Below, in pieces: positions 47,565 through 56,623 of a stretch of 64,000 nucleotides of DNA. Below the pieces are notes generated by a model. The model did not search any database. It was given only the letters and a program-made list of their open reading frames with translations, and was not told where the DNA came from. Source of the stretch: an uncultured Sedimentitalea sp. (GTDB lineage Bacteria > Pseudomonadota > Alphaproteobacteria > Rhodobacterales > Rhodobacteraceae); contig CANNGH010000003.1 in the NCBI GenBank assembly GCA_947504115.1, positions 186,001 through 250,000 of the forward strand, read 5' to 3'. The first letter of the stretch is position 1; every line of letters starts with the position of its first letter. The position numbers and the translations under genes are program-made.

Positions 47565-48896
47565 TCAGGATTCCGCATCCGGCAGCAGGTCCGGGCGTCC
47601 GATGGAGACATAGCGCAAAAACCCCGCCTGTTTCACATCCTTGACAGAGTAGATGTTGCGCAGATCGGCCATGGCCGGAACGCGCATGCGTTCCGACATC
47701 CGTTCCAGATCCAGGGCGCGGAACTCGTTCCACTCGGTCAGGATCACCACCGCATCCGCGTCCCTGACCGCCTCGTAGGCATCGTCCAGCCACTGCACCC
47801 CCGGCAAAAGCTCGGCCCCTTCGCGTTGACCTTGCGGGTCGACCACACGCAGCTTGGCGCCCGCACCGATCAGCGCCGGAATAATCGTCAGGGATGGCGA
47901 TTCGCGCATGTCGTCGGTGTTCGGCTTGAACGTCACCCCGAGAACGGCAATCGTTTTGCCGGCCACCTTTCCGTCCATCATGTCGACGATTTTTTCGGTC
48001 ATGCGACGGCGGATTTCATCGTTCACCTTGATGACGGTTTCCGTGATCTGCATCGGCAATCCGTGATCCTGCCCGATCCGGGCCAGGGCGCGGGTATCCT
48101 TGGGAAAGCATGACCCGCCATAGCCCGGACCGGCATGCAGGAACTTGTTCCCGATTCGCCCGTCCAGCCCCATTCCCTGACTTACACGTTTGACATCGGC
48201 ACCGGTGCGTTCGCACAGCGCGGCGATCTCGTTGATGAAGGTGATCTTGGTCGCCAGAAAAGCGTTGGCGGCATATTTGATCATTTCGGCGGTTTCCAGA
48301 TCCGTGGTCAGGATCGGAAAATCGCGCAGATAGAGCGGGCGATAGATCTCTTCCATAACCTCGGCGGCGCGATCGGTCTCCACGCCGACGACGACGCGAT
48401 CGGGGCGCATGAAATCGTCGATCGCCGCGCCTTCGCGCAGAAATTCCGGATTCGAGGCCACATCGAAGGCGACATTCGGATTGGTTTTTGCGACCATCTG
48501 CTTGACCTGCCGGTTGGTGCCGACGGGAACGGTCGATTTGGTGACGATGACGGTATAGCCGGTGATCGCGTTCGCGATTTCCTGCGCCGCAGCCATGACA
48601 TAGGTCAGATCGGCATGTCCGTCGCCACGGCGCGTCGGGGTGCCGACTGCAATGAACACGGCCGCGGCATCGGCGACTGCGCCCGCAAGATCCTCGGAAA
48701 ACGACAGCCGGCCCGCTTCGGTGTTCTTGATCACGAGGTCGTCCAGCCCCGGCTCGTATATGGGAATCTCTCCACGGCGCAGCATGGCGATCTTTTCGGG
48801 ATTCTTGTCGACGCAGACGACTTCGTGCCCGAAATCGGAAAAGCAGACCCCCGAAACCAACCCGACATAACCCGTGCCGATCATTGCAATCTTCAT
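47565..48896 (-). CDS. UDP-glucose 6-dehydrogenase
   Basis: Oxidises UDP-glucose to UDP-glucuronate for polysaccharide synthesis. The 443-residue product has the NAD-binding MKIAMIGTGYVGLVSGVCFS at the N-terminus, PEFLREGAAIDDFMRPDR near residue 160, the catalytic Cys in GPGYGGSCFPKDTRAL near residue 263, and GVTFKPNTDDMRESPS near 325. No other polysaccharide gene is adjacent, so its pathway is unclear here. It lies between the flagellar block and the amine island. Confidence 0.94.
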   Translation of the reverse strand: MKIAMIGTGYVGLVSGVCFSDFGHEVVCVDKNPEKIAMLRRGEIPIYEPGLDDLVIKNTEAGRLSFSEDLAGAVADAAAVFIAVGTPTRRGDGHADLTYVMAAAQEIANAITGYTVIVTKSTVPVGTNRQVKQMVAKTNPNVAFDVASNPEFLREGAAIDDFMRPDRVVVGVETDRAAEVMEEIYRPLYLRDFPILTTDLETAEMIKYAANAFLATKITFINEIAALCERTGADVKRVSQGMGLDGRIGNKFLHAGPGYGGSCFPKDTRALARIGQDHGLPMQITETVIKVNDEIRRRMTEKIVDMMDGKVAGKTIAVLGVTFKPNTDDMRESPSLTIIPALIGAGAKLRVVDPQGQREGAELLPGVQWLDDAYEAVRDADAVVILTEWNEFRALDLERMSERMRVPAMADLRNIYSVKDVKQAGFLRYVSIGRPDLLPDAES

Positions 48897-48968
48897 TCTA
48901 AAAACCTTTCAACTGACTGGTTGGGACCGCCGTCACAGGGTCGCGCAGATCCATCCTGTCCCGCCCTA

Positions 48969-50297
48969 TTAAAGGTCACCCAGCATCAGCGCCAGATAAA
49001 GCGGTCCCATGACCATGCGCCGCGCAAACCCTAGCTCAAACCGGCGCATCGGGGCGCGCATCGGCGCCGGATGGGGCAGCTCGGGAGGGCCTCCGAGGGC
49101 CAGATCGGCCAGCATATGACCGGCATAGGTGCCCATGGCGACGCCGTTGCCGTGATAGGCCAGGCCGGCGAATTGGCCGGGTTGACCGGGAACGGGGCCG
49201 ACGAATGGCACGCGATTGCGCGCCATGCAGACCATGCCGGACCAGGTATGAGCGGAGTCGACGTGCCGCCACGCGGGAAACATCGATTCGAAATCCCGCC
49301 GTGTGGCGCGGCGGGCCCGTTGTTCCGCCGCCGGAGACGAGGTCAGCCCGCCGCGCATGCCGAACAGGAAACGCCGGTCCGGCATCAGGCGGAAATAATG
49401 CAGCAAATTGCGCGTATCATAGGCCATCTGGTCACTTGTCCAGCCCTGAGCCTGCAACTCTGCATCGGTGAGAGGGCGGGTGGCAAGAACGGTGGATTGC
49501 GCTGGCATATAGCGTCCGGCCAGCCAGGGCGGGATATCTTCGCTGGAATAGCCGTTGGTAGCGATCAGCACGGTGTCGCAGCGGATTTCGCCATCGGCGG
49601 TCGTGACCCGATGTCCGGTTGCGCTGCGGGTTATCGCGGTGACGGGGCTGCGCTGATATAGATGCGCGCCGGCCCGTCTCGCCGCATCCGCCAGACCGAA
49701 CAGATATTTACGCGGATTGAGCCCGAACCCGACAGGAATGGTCAGCGCTCCGTGGAAAGGACCGCCGAGCCCCTGAGCGGCCAGATCCCCGGCCTCGGTC
49801 AGGATCGGATCGGGGCCGGATGATCGGGCCATGGTCTCGGCCAGACGCCGGAATGCGCGCATGTGGCGCGGGCGATGGGCAAGTTGGGTTTCGCCCCTCG
49901 AGTGGCGGTCGGCGTCGATTGCGTGCCGCTTCAGCAGCGCCTCCACCAGATCGACCGCCGCATGTTCCGCCTGAAAATAGGCGTCGGCCTCGGCGGTTCC
50001 ATATTGGCGAGCCAGCGCCGCCGCGCCGATTCGTGCGCCGCCAAGGCAGCAGAACCCGCCATTGCGCCCCGACGCACCCCAACCGGGGGTTTCCGCCTCA
50101 AGCAGCGCGACATCGGCACCCGCCTCGGCCAGCCGCAAGGCCGCCGACATCCCGGTAAACCCGCCGCCGACGATCACGACATCGGCCTTCTGGTCGCCGC
50201 GCAGTTGCGGCCAGTCGGGCGCGGTGCAGGTTTCGTCCCACCAGCATCCCCCGCGCGGGCCGGAGCCATAGGCATAGGCGGGAAAGATCCGCTTCAT
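48969..50297 (-). CDS. FAD-dependent amine oxidoreductase (PuuB/DAO family)
   Basis: The 442-residue product has an ADP-binding GxGxxG start, ADVVIVGGGFTGMSAALRLA near residue 38, and GWGASGRNGGFCCLGG near 73, as in the glycine/D-amino-acid and gamma-glutamylputrescine oxidases. Its position, coupled (ATGA) to the polyamine transporter permease, suggests it oxidises an imported polyamine derivative such as gamma-glutamylputrescine. No PuuA-type glutamine synthetase is in the window, so the substrate could also be a free amine. Confidence 0.85.
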   Translation of the reverse strand: MKRIFPAYAYGSGPRGGCWWDETCTAPDWPQLRGDQKADVVIVGGGFTGMSAALRLAEAGADVALLEAETPGWGASGRNGGFCCLGGARIGAAALARQYGTAEADAYFQAEHAAVDLVEALLKRHAIDADRHSRGETQLAHRPRHMRAFRRLAETMARSSGPDPILTEAGDLAAQGLGGPFHGALTIPVGFGLNPRKYLFGLADAARRAGAHLYQRSPVTAITRSATGHRVTTADGEIRCDTVLIATNGYSSEDIPPWLAGRYMPAQSTVLATRPLTDAELQAQGWTSDQMAYDTRNLLHYFRLMPDRRFLFGMRGGLTSSPAAEQRARRATRRDFESMFPAWRHVDSAHTWSGMVCMARNRVPFVGPVPGQPGQFAGLAYHGNGVAMGTYAGHMLADLALGGPPELPHPAPMRAPMRRFELGFARRMVMGPLYLALMLGDL

Positions 50298-51112
50298 TGT
50301 GCCCGCGCCGCAGCCTGTTCTTCGTGTTTCTGACGCAGCGCATTGCGCTTGGTCACAAGCGAGGCGGTGATGACACCCACCGTGACGATGGCGATCAGGA
50401 TGCTGGACAGCGCATTGATTTCGGGGCTGACGCCCAGACGCACCGCCGAGAAAATCTTGATCGGCAAGGTGGTCGAGGACGGGCCGGCGGTAAAGGACGC
50501 GATCACCAGATCGTCAAGCGACAGCGTGAAAGCCAGCAACCACCCCGCGATAACGGCCGGCGCGATGATCGGCAGCGTGACAAGGCGGAACGCCTCGAAC
50601 GGGGAACAGCCGAGATCGAGCGCCGCCTCCTCCAGCGAGCGATCAAAGGTGACGAGCCGCGAGGACACCACGACCGAGACATAGCACATCGAGAACGTGG
50701 TATGCGCCAGCACGATGGTCAGAACACCCCGATCCAGCCCGATGCCGATGAACAGCAACAGCAGCGACAGGCCGGTGATCACCTCCGGCATGACCAGCGG
50801 CGCGTAGATCATGCCGGAAAACAGCGTTCGCCCCGGAAACCGTCCGGCGCGCACGATGACATAGGCGGCCATCGTGCCCAGAACCGTCGCCAGCGTCGAT
50901 GAGAACACCGCCACCTTCAGCGTGACCCAGGCGGCGTTCAGAAACGCCTCGTTCTGCAGCAACTCGCCATACCATCTGGTCGAGAAGCCGGCCCAGACCG
51001 TGACCAGCTTGCTTTCGTTGAAGCTGAAAATCACGAGGATCAGGATCGGCAGGTAGAGAAACGCGAATCCCAGCGTCAGCGAGACGATGTTGAACCAACT
51101 CAGTCGCATCAT
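50294..51112 (-). CDS. Polyamine ABC transporter permease (PotC/PotI type)
   Basis: The 272-residue membrane protein has about six helices and the EAA loop EEAALDLGCSPFEAFRLVTL near residue 165, which contacts the ATPase. Start at ATG 51112 (MMRLSW), overlapping the stop of the first permease; the frame runs on upstream but only inside that gene. It shares a four-gene transporter with PotD-, PotA- and PotH-like neighbours. The C-terminal cytoplasmic tail is short and charged. Confidence 0.9.
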   Translation of the reverse strand: MMRLSWFNIVSLTLGFAFLYLPILILVIFSFNESKLVTVWAGFSTRWYGELLQNEAFLNAAWVTLKVAVFSSTLATVLGTMAAYVIVRAGRFPGRTLFSGMIYAPLVMPEVITGLSLLLLFIGIGLDRGVLTIVLAHTTFSMCYVSVVVSSRLVTFDRSLEEAALDLGCSPFEAFRLVTLPIIAPAVIAGWLLAFTLSLDDLVIASFTAGPSSTTLPIKIFSAVRLGVSPEINALSSILIAIVTVGVITASLVTKRNALRQKHEEQAAARAQ

Positions 51113-51990
51113 GGCTCGGCCTCGGCCTGTTTCTGCTGGTTGCGCTGGAACAGCACGATGGGGATGATCAGGATCAGCAACAGGATCACCGCCACCGCCG
51201 AGGCCACGGGCCAGTCGCGGTTGTTGAAAAACTCCTCCCACAGCACCTTGCCGATCATCAGCGTGCGCGATCCGCCCAACAGCGACGGGATGACGAATTC
51301 GCCCAGCGCCGGAATGAAGACGAGAAAACAGCCCGCGATGATGCCGTTGCGCGACAGCGGCACAGTCACCAGCCAGAAGGCACTGACACGCGAACATCCC
51401 AGATCCTCGGCCGCCTCGATCAGGGACGCGTCCATCCGGTCCAGCGTGGCGTAGATCGGCAGGATCATGAACGGCAGATAGGCATAGACGATGCCGATAT
51501 AGACGGCCGCATTCGTGTTCAGGATGGTCAATGGCGCCGATATGATGCCGGTCCACATCAGGAATTGATTGAGAAACCCCTCGTTGCTGAGAATGCCCAT
51601 CCACGCGTAGACCCGGATCAGGAAGCTGGTCCAGAACGGCAGGATCACCAACATCATCAACGTCGCGCGCCATTCCTCGGGCGCGCGCGCCATGGCATAG
51701 GCGACCGGATAACCGATCGCCAGCGTCATCAGCGTGGACAGCAGCGCGATTTGAACGCTGCTGAGATACGCCTTCCAGTAAAGATCGTCCTGCGTCAGCC
51801 AGACGAAATTCTCGAAATCCAGCTGCGACAGGAACTCTCGAACCTGACCCCACTCGACGGTCGGCACATAGGGCGGAATCGCCAGCGCCGTATCGGAAAG
51901 CGAAATCTTCAGAACGATGATGAACGGCACCAGGAACAGCGCCAGAAGCCAGGCGTAAGGAACCGCGATCAGGAAAAACCGGCGCATCAT
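51109..51990 (-). CDS. Polyamine ABC transporter permease (PotB/PotH type)
   Basis: The 293-residue membrane protein begins MMRRFFLIAVPYAWLLALFL and has the EAA loop ASLIEAAEDLGCSRVSAFWL near residue 195. First permease of the putrescine/spermidine-type importer, pairing with the following one. ATG 51990 overlaps the potA stop (ATGA). Upstream open frame is within potA only. Confidence 0.9.
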   Translation of the reverse strand: MMRRFFLIAVPYAWLLALFLVPFIIVLKISLSDTALAIPPYVPTVEWGQVREFLSQLDFENFVWLTQDDLYWKAYLSSVQIALLSTLMTLAIGYPVAYAMARAPEEWRATLMMLVILPFWTSFLIRVYAWMGILSNEGFLNQFLMWTGIISAPLTILNTNAAVYIGIVYAYLPFMILPIYATLDRMDASLIEAAEDLGCSRVSAFWLVTVPLSRNGIIAGCFLVFIPALGEFVIPSLLGGSRTLMIGKVLWEEFFNNRDWPVASAVAVILLLILIIPIVLFQRNQQKQAEAEP

Positions 51991-53114
51991 TCGGCCAAAA
52001 GCACGGCGCCGGTGGCCGTCCAGGACAGCCAGACCGTGTCTTCCCATGTGAAACTGCGCCGCGACAGGCGGCGCGTATTGGCGGTCTGCGCCTTGATGAT
52101 CATGCCGCCGGGCAATTCGACGTGATAGGTGGACAGGTTGCCGAGATAGGCGATGTCCAGAATGCTGCCCTGAACCGCATTGTCGGCCTCGGCGGGCTTT
52201 TCCGCGCTGATCGCGATTTTCTCGGGACGGATCGCCAGATGGCATGTCTGTCCTTCGGAGAACTCACGATCCGAGGTGGCGACGAGCGGAGCCTGCCCCT
52301 CGGCCCAGTCGACGCGATAAAGGTCTTCGCCCTGCTTGCTGGCCCGGCCCTCGATGATGTTCACGTCGCCGATGAAATCGGCCACATAGACCGATTCGGG
52401 CGATTCATAGATGCGGTCGGGGGTGGCGACCTGTATCAGCTTGCCCTCGTCCATCACGGCAACGCGGCTGGCGACGGTCATTGCCTCTTCCTGATCGTGG
52501 GTGACGATGACGAAGGTGGTGCCGGTGGTCTCCTGAATGTCCATCAACTCGAACTGGGTGTCCTGACGCAGTTTCGCATCCAGCGCCCCCAGAGGTTCGT
52601 CCAGCAAAAGCAGCTTGGGCGCCTTGGCAAGGCTGCGCGCCAGCGCCACCCGCTGGCGCTGACCGCCCGAGATCTGGTGCGGCTTGCGGCGCGCGAACTT
52701 GCCCAGACGGGTCAGTTTCAGCATCTCGTCGACGCGGGCAGCGATCTGATCCTTGGGCATCTTCGACCGTTTCAGGCCAAAGGCGATGTTGTCCCACACC
52801 GTCAGATGCGGAAACAGCGCATAGGATTGAAACATCATGTTGACGGCGCGCTTGTTCGCCGGCACCGGCACGATGTTCTTGCCGGCAAGTTCGATACTGC
52901 CCGAGGTCGGCGTTTCGAACCCGGCCAGCATCCGCATCATCGTGGTTTTGCCGCAGCCCGACGGACCCAGCAGCGCAAAGAATTCGCGCTCGTATATCTC
53001 AAGCGAAAGATCGTCGATGGCGATGAAGTCGCCGAATTTCTTCGTGACGTTCTGGAACCGGATCAGCGGCTTCTGGTCCGGATCGTTCCAAGGTGCGAAT
53101 ATCTTTTCCGGCAA
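51987..53114 (-). CDS. potA: Polyamine ABC transporter ATP-binding protein (PotA/PotG type)
   Basis: The 375-residue ATPase has Walker A GPSGCGKTTMMRMLAGFE near residue 53, signature ISGGQRQRVALARSL near 150, Walker B LLLLDEPLGALDAKLR near 170, and a C-terminal TOBE-like regulatory domain (from ~260). It powers polyamine uptake from the inner membrane. Coupled to the permease gene downstream and 60 nt after potD. Confidence 0.93.
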   Translation of the reverse strand: MPEKIFAPWNDPDQKPLIRFQNVTKKFGDFIAIDDLSLEIYEREFFALLGPSGCGKTTMMRMLAGFETPTSGSIELAGKNIVPVPANKRAVNMMFQSYALFPHLTVWDNIAFGLKRSKMPKDQIAARVDEMLKLTRLGKFARRKPHQISGGQRQRVALARSLAKAPKLLLLDEPLGALDAKLRQDTQFELMDIQETTGTTFVIVTHDQEEAMTVASRVAVMDEGKLIQVATPDRIYESPESVYVADFIGDVNIIEGRASKQGEDLYRVDWAEGQAPLVATSDREFSEGQTCHLAIRPEKIAISAEKPAEADNAVQGSILDIAYLGNLSTYHVELPGGMIIKAQTANTRRLSRRSFTWEDTVWLSWTATGAVLLAE

Positions 53115-53174
53115 GCTCGGCCTCCCGTCGGGCGCAGCGAAAAGGCGGGCCGCCCGGCCCGCCCGCGTTCAGGA

Positions 53175-54263
53175 TCAGGTGCCCGATTTTATCTTGGTCC
53201 ACAGCCGGGTCACGACCCGTTGCACCTTGGGCTCGAACGGCGTGGTGGTAAACAAGTTGTTCAGCGTCTCCTCGTCGGGATAGATCGCGGGATCGCCGAT
53301 CACGTCCTCCTCCAGGAATTCCTGGCTCGCCTTGTTGCCGTTGGCGTAATAGACATAGTTCGACGCGGCGGCGGCGTTTTCGGGTTCCATCATGAAATTC
53401 AGGAACTTGTGCGCGCCCTCGGGGTTGGGCGCGTCCACCGGAATCGCCATCTGGTCGAACCACATCTGCGCGCCCTCCTTGGGAATGTGATAGGCGATTT
53501 CCACGCCCTTGTCCGCCTCGGCGGCGCGGTCTCGCGCCTGCAGGATGTCGCCGGACCAGCCGACCGCGACGCATATATCGCCGTTGGCCAGCGCGTTGAT
53601 GTATTCGCTGGAATGGAATTTCTGGATATAGGGCCGCACCGGCATGTAGACGTCTTCGATCTTCGCGATCACATCCGGGTCGTGGTCGTCGGGATTCTCA
53701 CCGAGATAGGCCAGCGCCATCGGCACCGTTTCGGCCGGAGCGTCGAGAAAATGCACACCGCATTGCGCCAGTTTCTTCATGTTCTCGGGATTGAAGACCA
53801 GATCGAGCGAATCGACCGGCGCATCCTCGCCCAGCACTTCCTTGACCTTGTTGACGTTGACGCCGATACCCGTCGTTCCCCACATGTAGTTGACCGAATA
53901 GGCGTTGTCGGGATCGTATTGCGCCGTACGTTCCTGGATCAGATCCCACATGTTCTCGCGGTTGGGCAGCTTTTCGGGATCGAGTTTCTGAAAAGCCCCG
54001 GCGGTGATCTGCCGTTGCAGGAACGTGCCGGACGGCACCACCACGTCATAGCCCGACCCGCCGGCCAGCAGTTTGGTTTCCAGAACCTCGTTGCCGTCGA
54101 ACACGTCATAGATCAGGTCGATGCCGGTTTCCTTCTCGAATTTCGCCAGCAAATCCTCGTCGATATAATCCGACCAATTGTAAATGCGCACGGTTTCGGC
54201 ACTTGCGGCACCGCAGCCCAGCGCCAACACAGCCGTCATCGTCAATGTCTTGAATGTCATCAA
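53175..54263 (-). CDS. potD: Periplasmic polyamine-binding protein (PotD/PotF type)
   Basis: The 362-residue product has a signal peptide (MMTFKTLTMTAVLALGCGAA, cleavage near ASA-E) followed by VRIYNWSDYIDEDLLAKFEK, a hallmark of the PotD/PotF proteins, and GGSGYDVVVPSGTFLQRQI. Trp, Asp and Glu residues of the amine pocket are in expected places (AVGWSGDI, YAVNYMW-type segments as YSVNYMWGTTG). First gene of the transporter operon, divergent from the GntR regulator. Putrescine versus spermidine preference cannot be read off. Confidence 0.93.
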   Translation of the reverse strand: MMTFKTLTMTAVLALGCGAASAETVRIYNWSDYIDEDLLAKFEKETGIDLIYDVFDGNEVLETKLLAGGSGYDVVVPSGTFLQRQITAGAFQKLDPEKLPNRENMWDLIQERTAQYDPDNAYSVNYMWGTTGIGVNVNKVKEVLGEDAPVDSLDLVFNPENMKKLAQCGVHFLDAPAETVPMALAYLGENPDDHDPDVIAKIEDVYMPVRPYIQKFHSSEYINALANGDICVAVGWSGDILQARDRAAEADKGVEIAYHIPKEGAQMWFDQMAIPVDAPNPEGAHKFLNFMMEPENAAAASNYVYYANGNKASQEFLEEDVIGDPAIYPDEETLNNLFTTTPFEPKVQRVVTRLWTKIKSGT

Positions 54264-54302
54264 TATCTCCCTGAACCGTCCGGGTTCCTCCCGACTCTGC
54301 CT

Positions 54303-54315
54303 ATTTGATCAAGTT
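54303..54315 (-). promoter_or_regulatory. Candidate GntR operator upstream of potD
   Basis: ATTTGATCAAGTT contains the perfect dyad TTGATCAA (54305-54312). It lies between potD and gntR and matches 10 of 13 or more positions with the site at 55103-55115. Confidence 0.45.
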
Positions 54316-54397
54316 TTGCCTTCTGCGGCAATAGCGGATATGTTTTCACGCGACGGGGCATGACGCAAGCGGCCATGTCCGAAACCGGAGGCGCGCC

Positions 54398-55084
54398 GTG
54401 AACATGACGAAAAAGCCGATGGAACACGCAGTTGCGGAACGGCCCCGTATTCCCGCGCACGAGCAGGTCTATCAAAGGCTTCGCGCCCAGATCCTTTTCG
54501 GTGAAATCGCCCCGGGCCAGGCCGTGACGATCCAGGGGCTGACCGCGGCGCTGGACGCCGGCATGACCCCGGTGCGCGAGGCGATCCGCCGTTTGATCTC
54601 GGACGGGGCGCTGATCTTTCAGGGCAACCGCCGCGTCAGCGTGCCGGTGCTGACCCTCGCGGATGTCGAAGAACTGTCTTACCTGAGAAAAACCATTGAA
54701 TATCAGCTGACTTATCGTGCGGCGCAACGATTGGACGGCGCCACCATCGATCGGTTGCAAGCGGTCGACGACCGGCTGGATATCGCGATCGCGACGGGGG
54801 ATGTGGCGGCTTACCTGCATCAGAACTATCTCTTTCACGCGACCCTTTACGCCTGCGCCCATGCCCCGATCATGGCGGACCTGACCGACCGTCTCTGGCT
54901 CCGTTTCGGCCCCTCCTTGCGCGTTGTCTGCGGGCGTTTCGGCACGCGCAACCTGCCCGACCGGCACAAGGACGTTCTGGACGCCCTGCGCGCGAGCGAT
55001 GCGCAGGCGGCGGCATGCGCCATCGTGCAGGATGTGGATCAGGGGATGCAGCAAGTCACCGCGATGTTGTCCGGAACCGGGTGA
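54398..55084 (+). CDS. GntR-family regulator (FadR/VanR subfamily)
   Basis: The 228-residue product has the N-terminal winged helix (HEQVYQRLRAQILFGEIAPG, then TAALDAGMTPVREAIRRLIS, residues ~20-75) and a C-terminal all-helical FCD ligand domain (SYLRKTIEYQLTYRAAQRL through the metal-type His residues LFHATLYACAHAP). Start GTG 54398 has GGAGG at ideal spacing. It is divergent from the pot operon and directly upstream of the aminotransferase, so it probably controls polyamine uptake and use. Confidence 0.9.
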   Translation: MNMTKKPMEHAVAERPRIPAHEQVYQRLRAQILFGEIAPGQAVTIQGLTAALDAGMTPVREAIRRLISDGALIFQGNRRVSVPVLTLADVEELSYLRKTIEYQLTYRAAQRLDGATIDRLQAVDDRLDIAIATGDVAAYLHQNYLFHATLYACAHAPIMADLTDRLWLRFGPSLRVVCGRFGTRNLPDRHKDVLDALRASDAQAAACAIVQDVDQGMQQVTAMLSGTG

Positions 55085-55089
55085 TTCGA

Positions 55090-55117
55090 TTGACATGGAA
55101 AAATTTGATCATATTGT
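55090..55117 (+). promoter_or_regulatory. Promoter for the aminotransferase, overlapped by a candidate operator
   Basis: A perfect TTGACA (55090-55095) and TATTGT (55112-55117) are 16 nt apart. The candidate operator ATTTGATCATATT (55103-55115) overlaps the -10, the geometry of a repressor site. Confidence 0.5.
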
Positions 55118-55162
55118 CCGCCCTATCCCCTTCCCTCAGTCGCCACTCCCGGAGGACCTGCG

Positions 55163-56560
55163 ATGACCGCGATCACCAACCATATGCCGACCGCCGAACT
55201 TCAGGCGCTGGATGCCGCCCATCACATGCACCCCTTCACCACCGGCGACGATCTGAACCGCAAGGGCGCGCGCGTGATAACCCGCGCCAGCGGCGTCATG
55301 CTGACCGACAGCGAAGGAAATGAGCTTATCGACGGCATGGCCGGATTGTGGTGCGTGAATATCGGTTACGGGCGCGAGGAACTGGCCGAGGCGGCGGCGC
55401 GGCAGATGCGCGAACTGCCCTATTACAACACGTTTTTCCAGACCACCCACGTGCCGGTGATCGCCTTGGGCCGCAAACTGGCCGAACTGGCGCCGGACAA
55501 CCTGAACCACGTGTTCTTCGCCGGATCGGGATCCGAGGCGAACGATACCAACATCCGCATGGTGCGCACCTATTGGGCCGCCAAGGGCAAGCCCGACAAA
55601 TCCATCATCATCAGCCGCCACAACGCCTATCACGGCTCCTCCGTGGGCAGCGGATCGCTGGGCGGCATGGCGGGGATGCACGCGCAGGGCGGAATGCCGA
55701 TCCCGGATGTGCACCATATCAACCAGCCCGACTGGTACGCCGAGGGCGGCGCCATGACGCCCGAGGAATTCGGCCTTGCCCGCGCGCGGGAACTGGAAAC
55801 CGCCATAAAGGATTTGGGCGAGGATCGCGTCGCCGCCTTCATCGCCGAGCCGATCCAGGGCGCGGGCGGCGTGATCGTGCCGCCCGACAGCTATTGGCCC
55901 GAGATCCAGCGGATCTGCGACGAATACGAGATCCTGCTGATCGCCGACGAGGTGATCTGCGGTTTCGGGCGCACCGGCAACTGGTTCGGCAGCCAGACGC
56001 TGGGCATCCGTCCCGATATCATGACCGTCGCCAAGGGGCTGAGCTCGGGCTATCAGCCGATCGGCGGCTCCATCGTCAGCGACGAGGTGGCCGGGGTGCT
56101 GAACGCGATCGAGTTCAACCACGGCTATACCTATTCCGGCCACCCGGTCGCCGCCGCCGTGGCGCTGGAAAACCTGCGCATCTTGGAGGAGGAGCGGATC
56201 ATCGACCATGTCCGTGATGTCGCCGCGCCGCATCTGAAACAGGGCTGGGAGGCGCTGGGCGATCATCCGCTGGTGGGGGAAACCCGCATCGTGGGCATGA
56301 TGGCCTCGCTGGCGCTGACCCCGCACAAGGACAGCCGCGCCAAATTCGCGGCCGAGACCGGAACGGCCGGTTACATCTGCCGGGAGCGCTGTTTCGCCAA
56401 CAATCTGGTGATGCGCCATGTCGGCGACCGGATGGTGATTTCACCGCCGCTGGTCATCACGCCCGACGAGATCGACACGCTTTTGCAGCGGGCGCGCAAG
56501 GCGCTGGACGAGACCCATGCCGAGTTGAAGGAAAAGGGGCTCTTGCAGGCTGCGAGCTAA
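55163..56560 (+). CDS. Class III aminotransferase (putative putrescine/diamine aminotransferase)
   Basis: PLP enzyme of 465 residues. It has DGMAGLWCVNIGYGREELAE near residue 55, the PLP-site GSGSEANDTNIRMVR near 118, the Schiff-base Lys in MTVAKGLSSGYQPIGG near 288, and GHPVAAAVALENL near 325. This group includes the putrescine-pyruvate (SpuC-like) and beta-alanine/omega-amino aminotransferases. Next to a polyamine importer and amine oxidase it most likely deaminates putrescine or a derivative to an aldehyde. A strong GGAGG ribosome site precedes ATG 55163. Confidence 0.9.
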   Translation: MTAITNHMPTAELQALDAAHHMHPFTTGDDLNRKGARVITRASGVMLTDSEGNELIDGMAGLWCVNIGYGREELAEAAARQMRELPYYNTFFQTTHVPVIALGRKLAELAPDNLNHVFFAGSGSEANDTNIRMVRTYWAAKGKPDKSIIISRHNAYHGSSVGSGSLGGMAGMHAQGGMPIPDVHHINQPDWYAEGGAMTPEEFGLARARELETAIKDLGEDRVAAFIAEPIQGAGGVIVPPDSYWPEIQRICDEYEILLIADEVICGFGRTGNWFGSQTLGIRPDIMTVAKGLSSGYQPIGGSIVSDEVAGVLNAIEFNHGYTYSGHPVAAAVALENLRILEEERIIDHVRDVAAPHLKQGWEALGDHPLVGETRIVGMMASLALTPHKDSRAKFAAETGTAGYICRERCFANNLVMRHVGDRMVISPPLVITPDEIDTLLQRARKALDETHAELKEKGLLQAAS

Positions 56561-56623
56561 GCGGCGGAAGGCACAGCGAAAACGTACTGGACCCCGACAT
56601 TTCCCGCGCATAGTTTGCCGCAG

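Noticed and set aside
52122-54308. 728-codon plus-strand open frame opposite potA and potD
   Set aside because: The minus-strand genes have clear ABC-transporter motifs, a signal peptide and operon overlaps; the plus frame has none.
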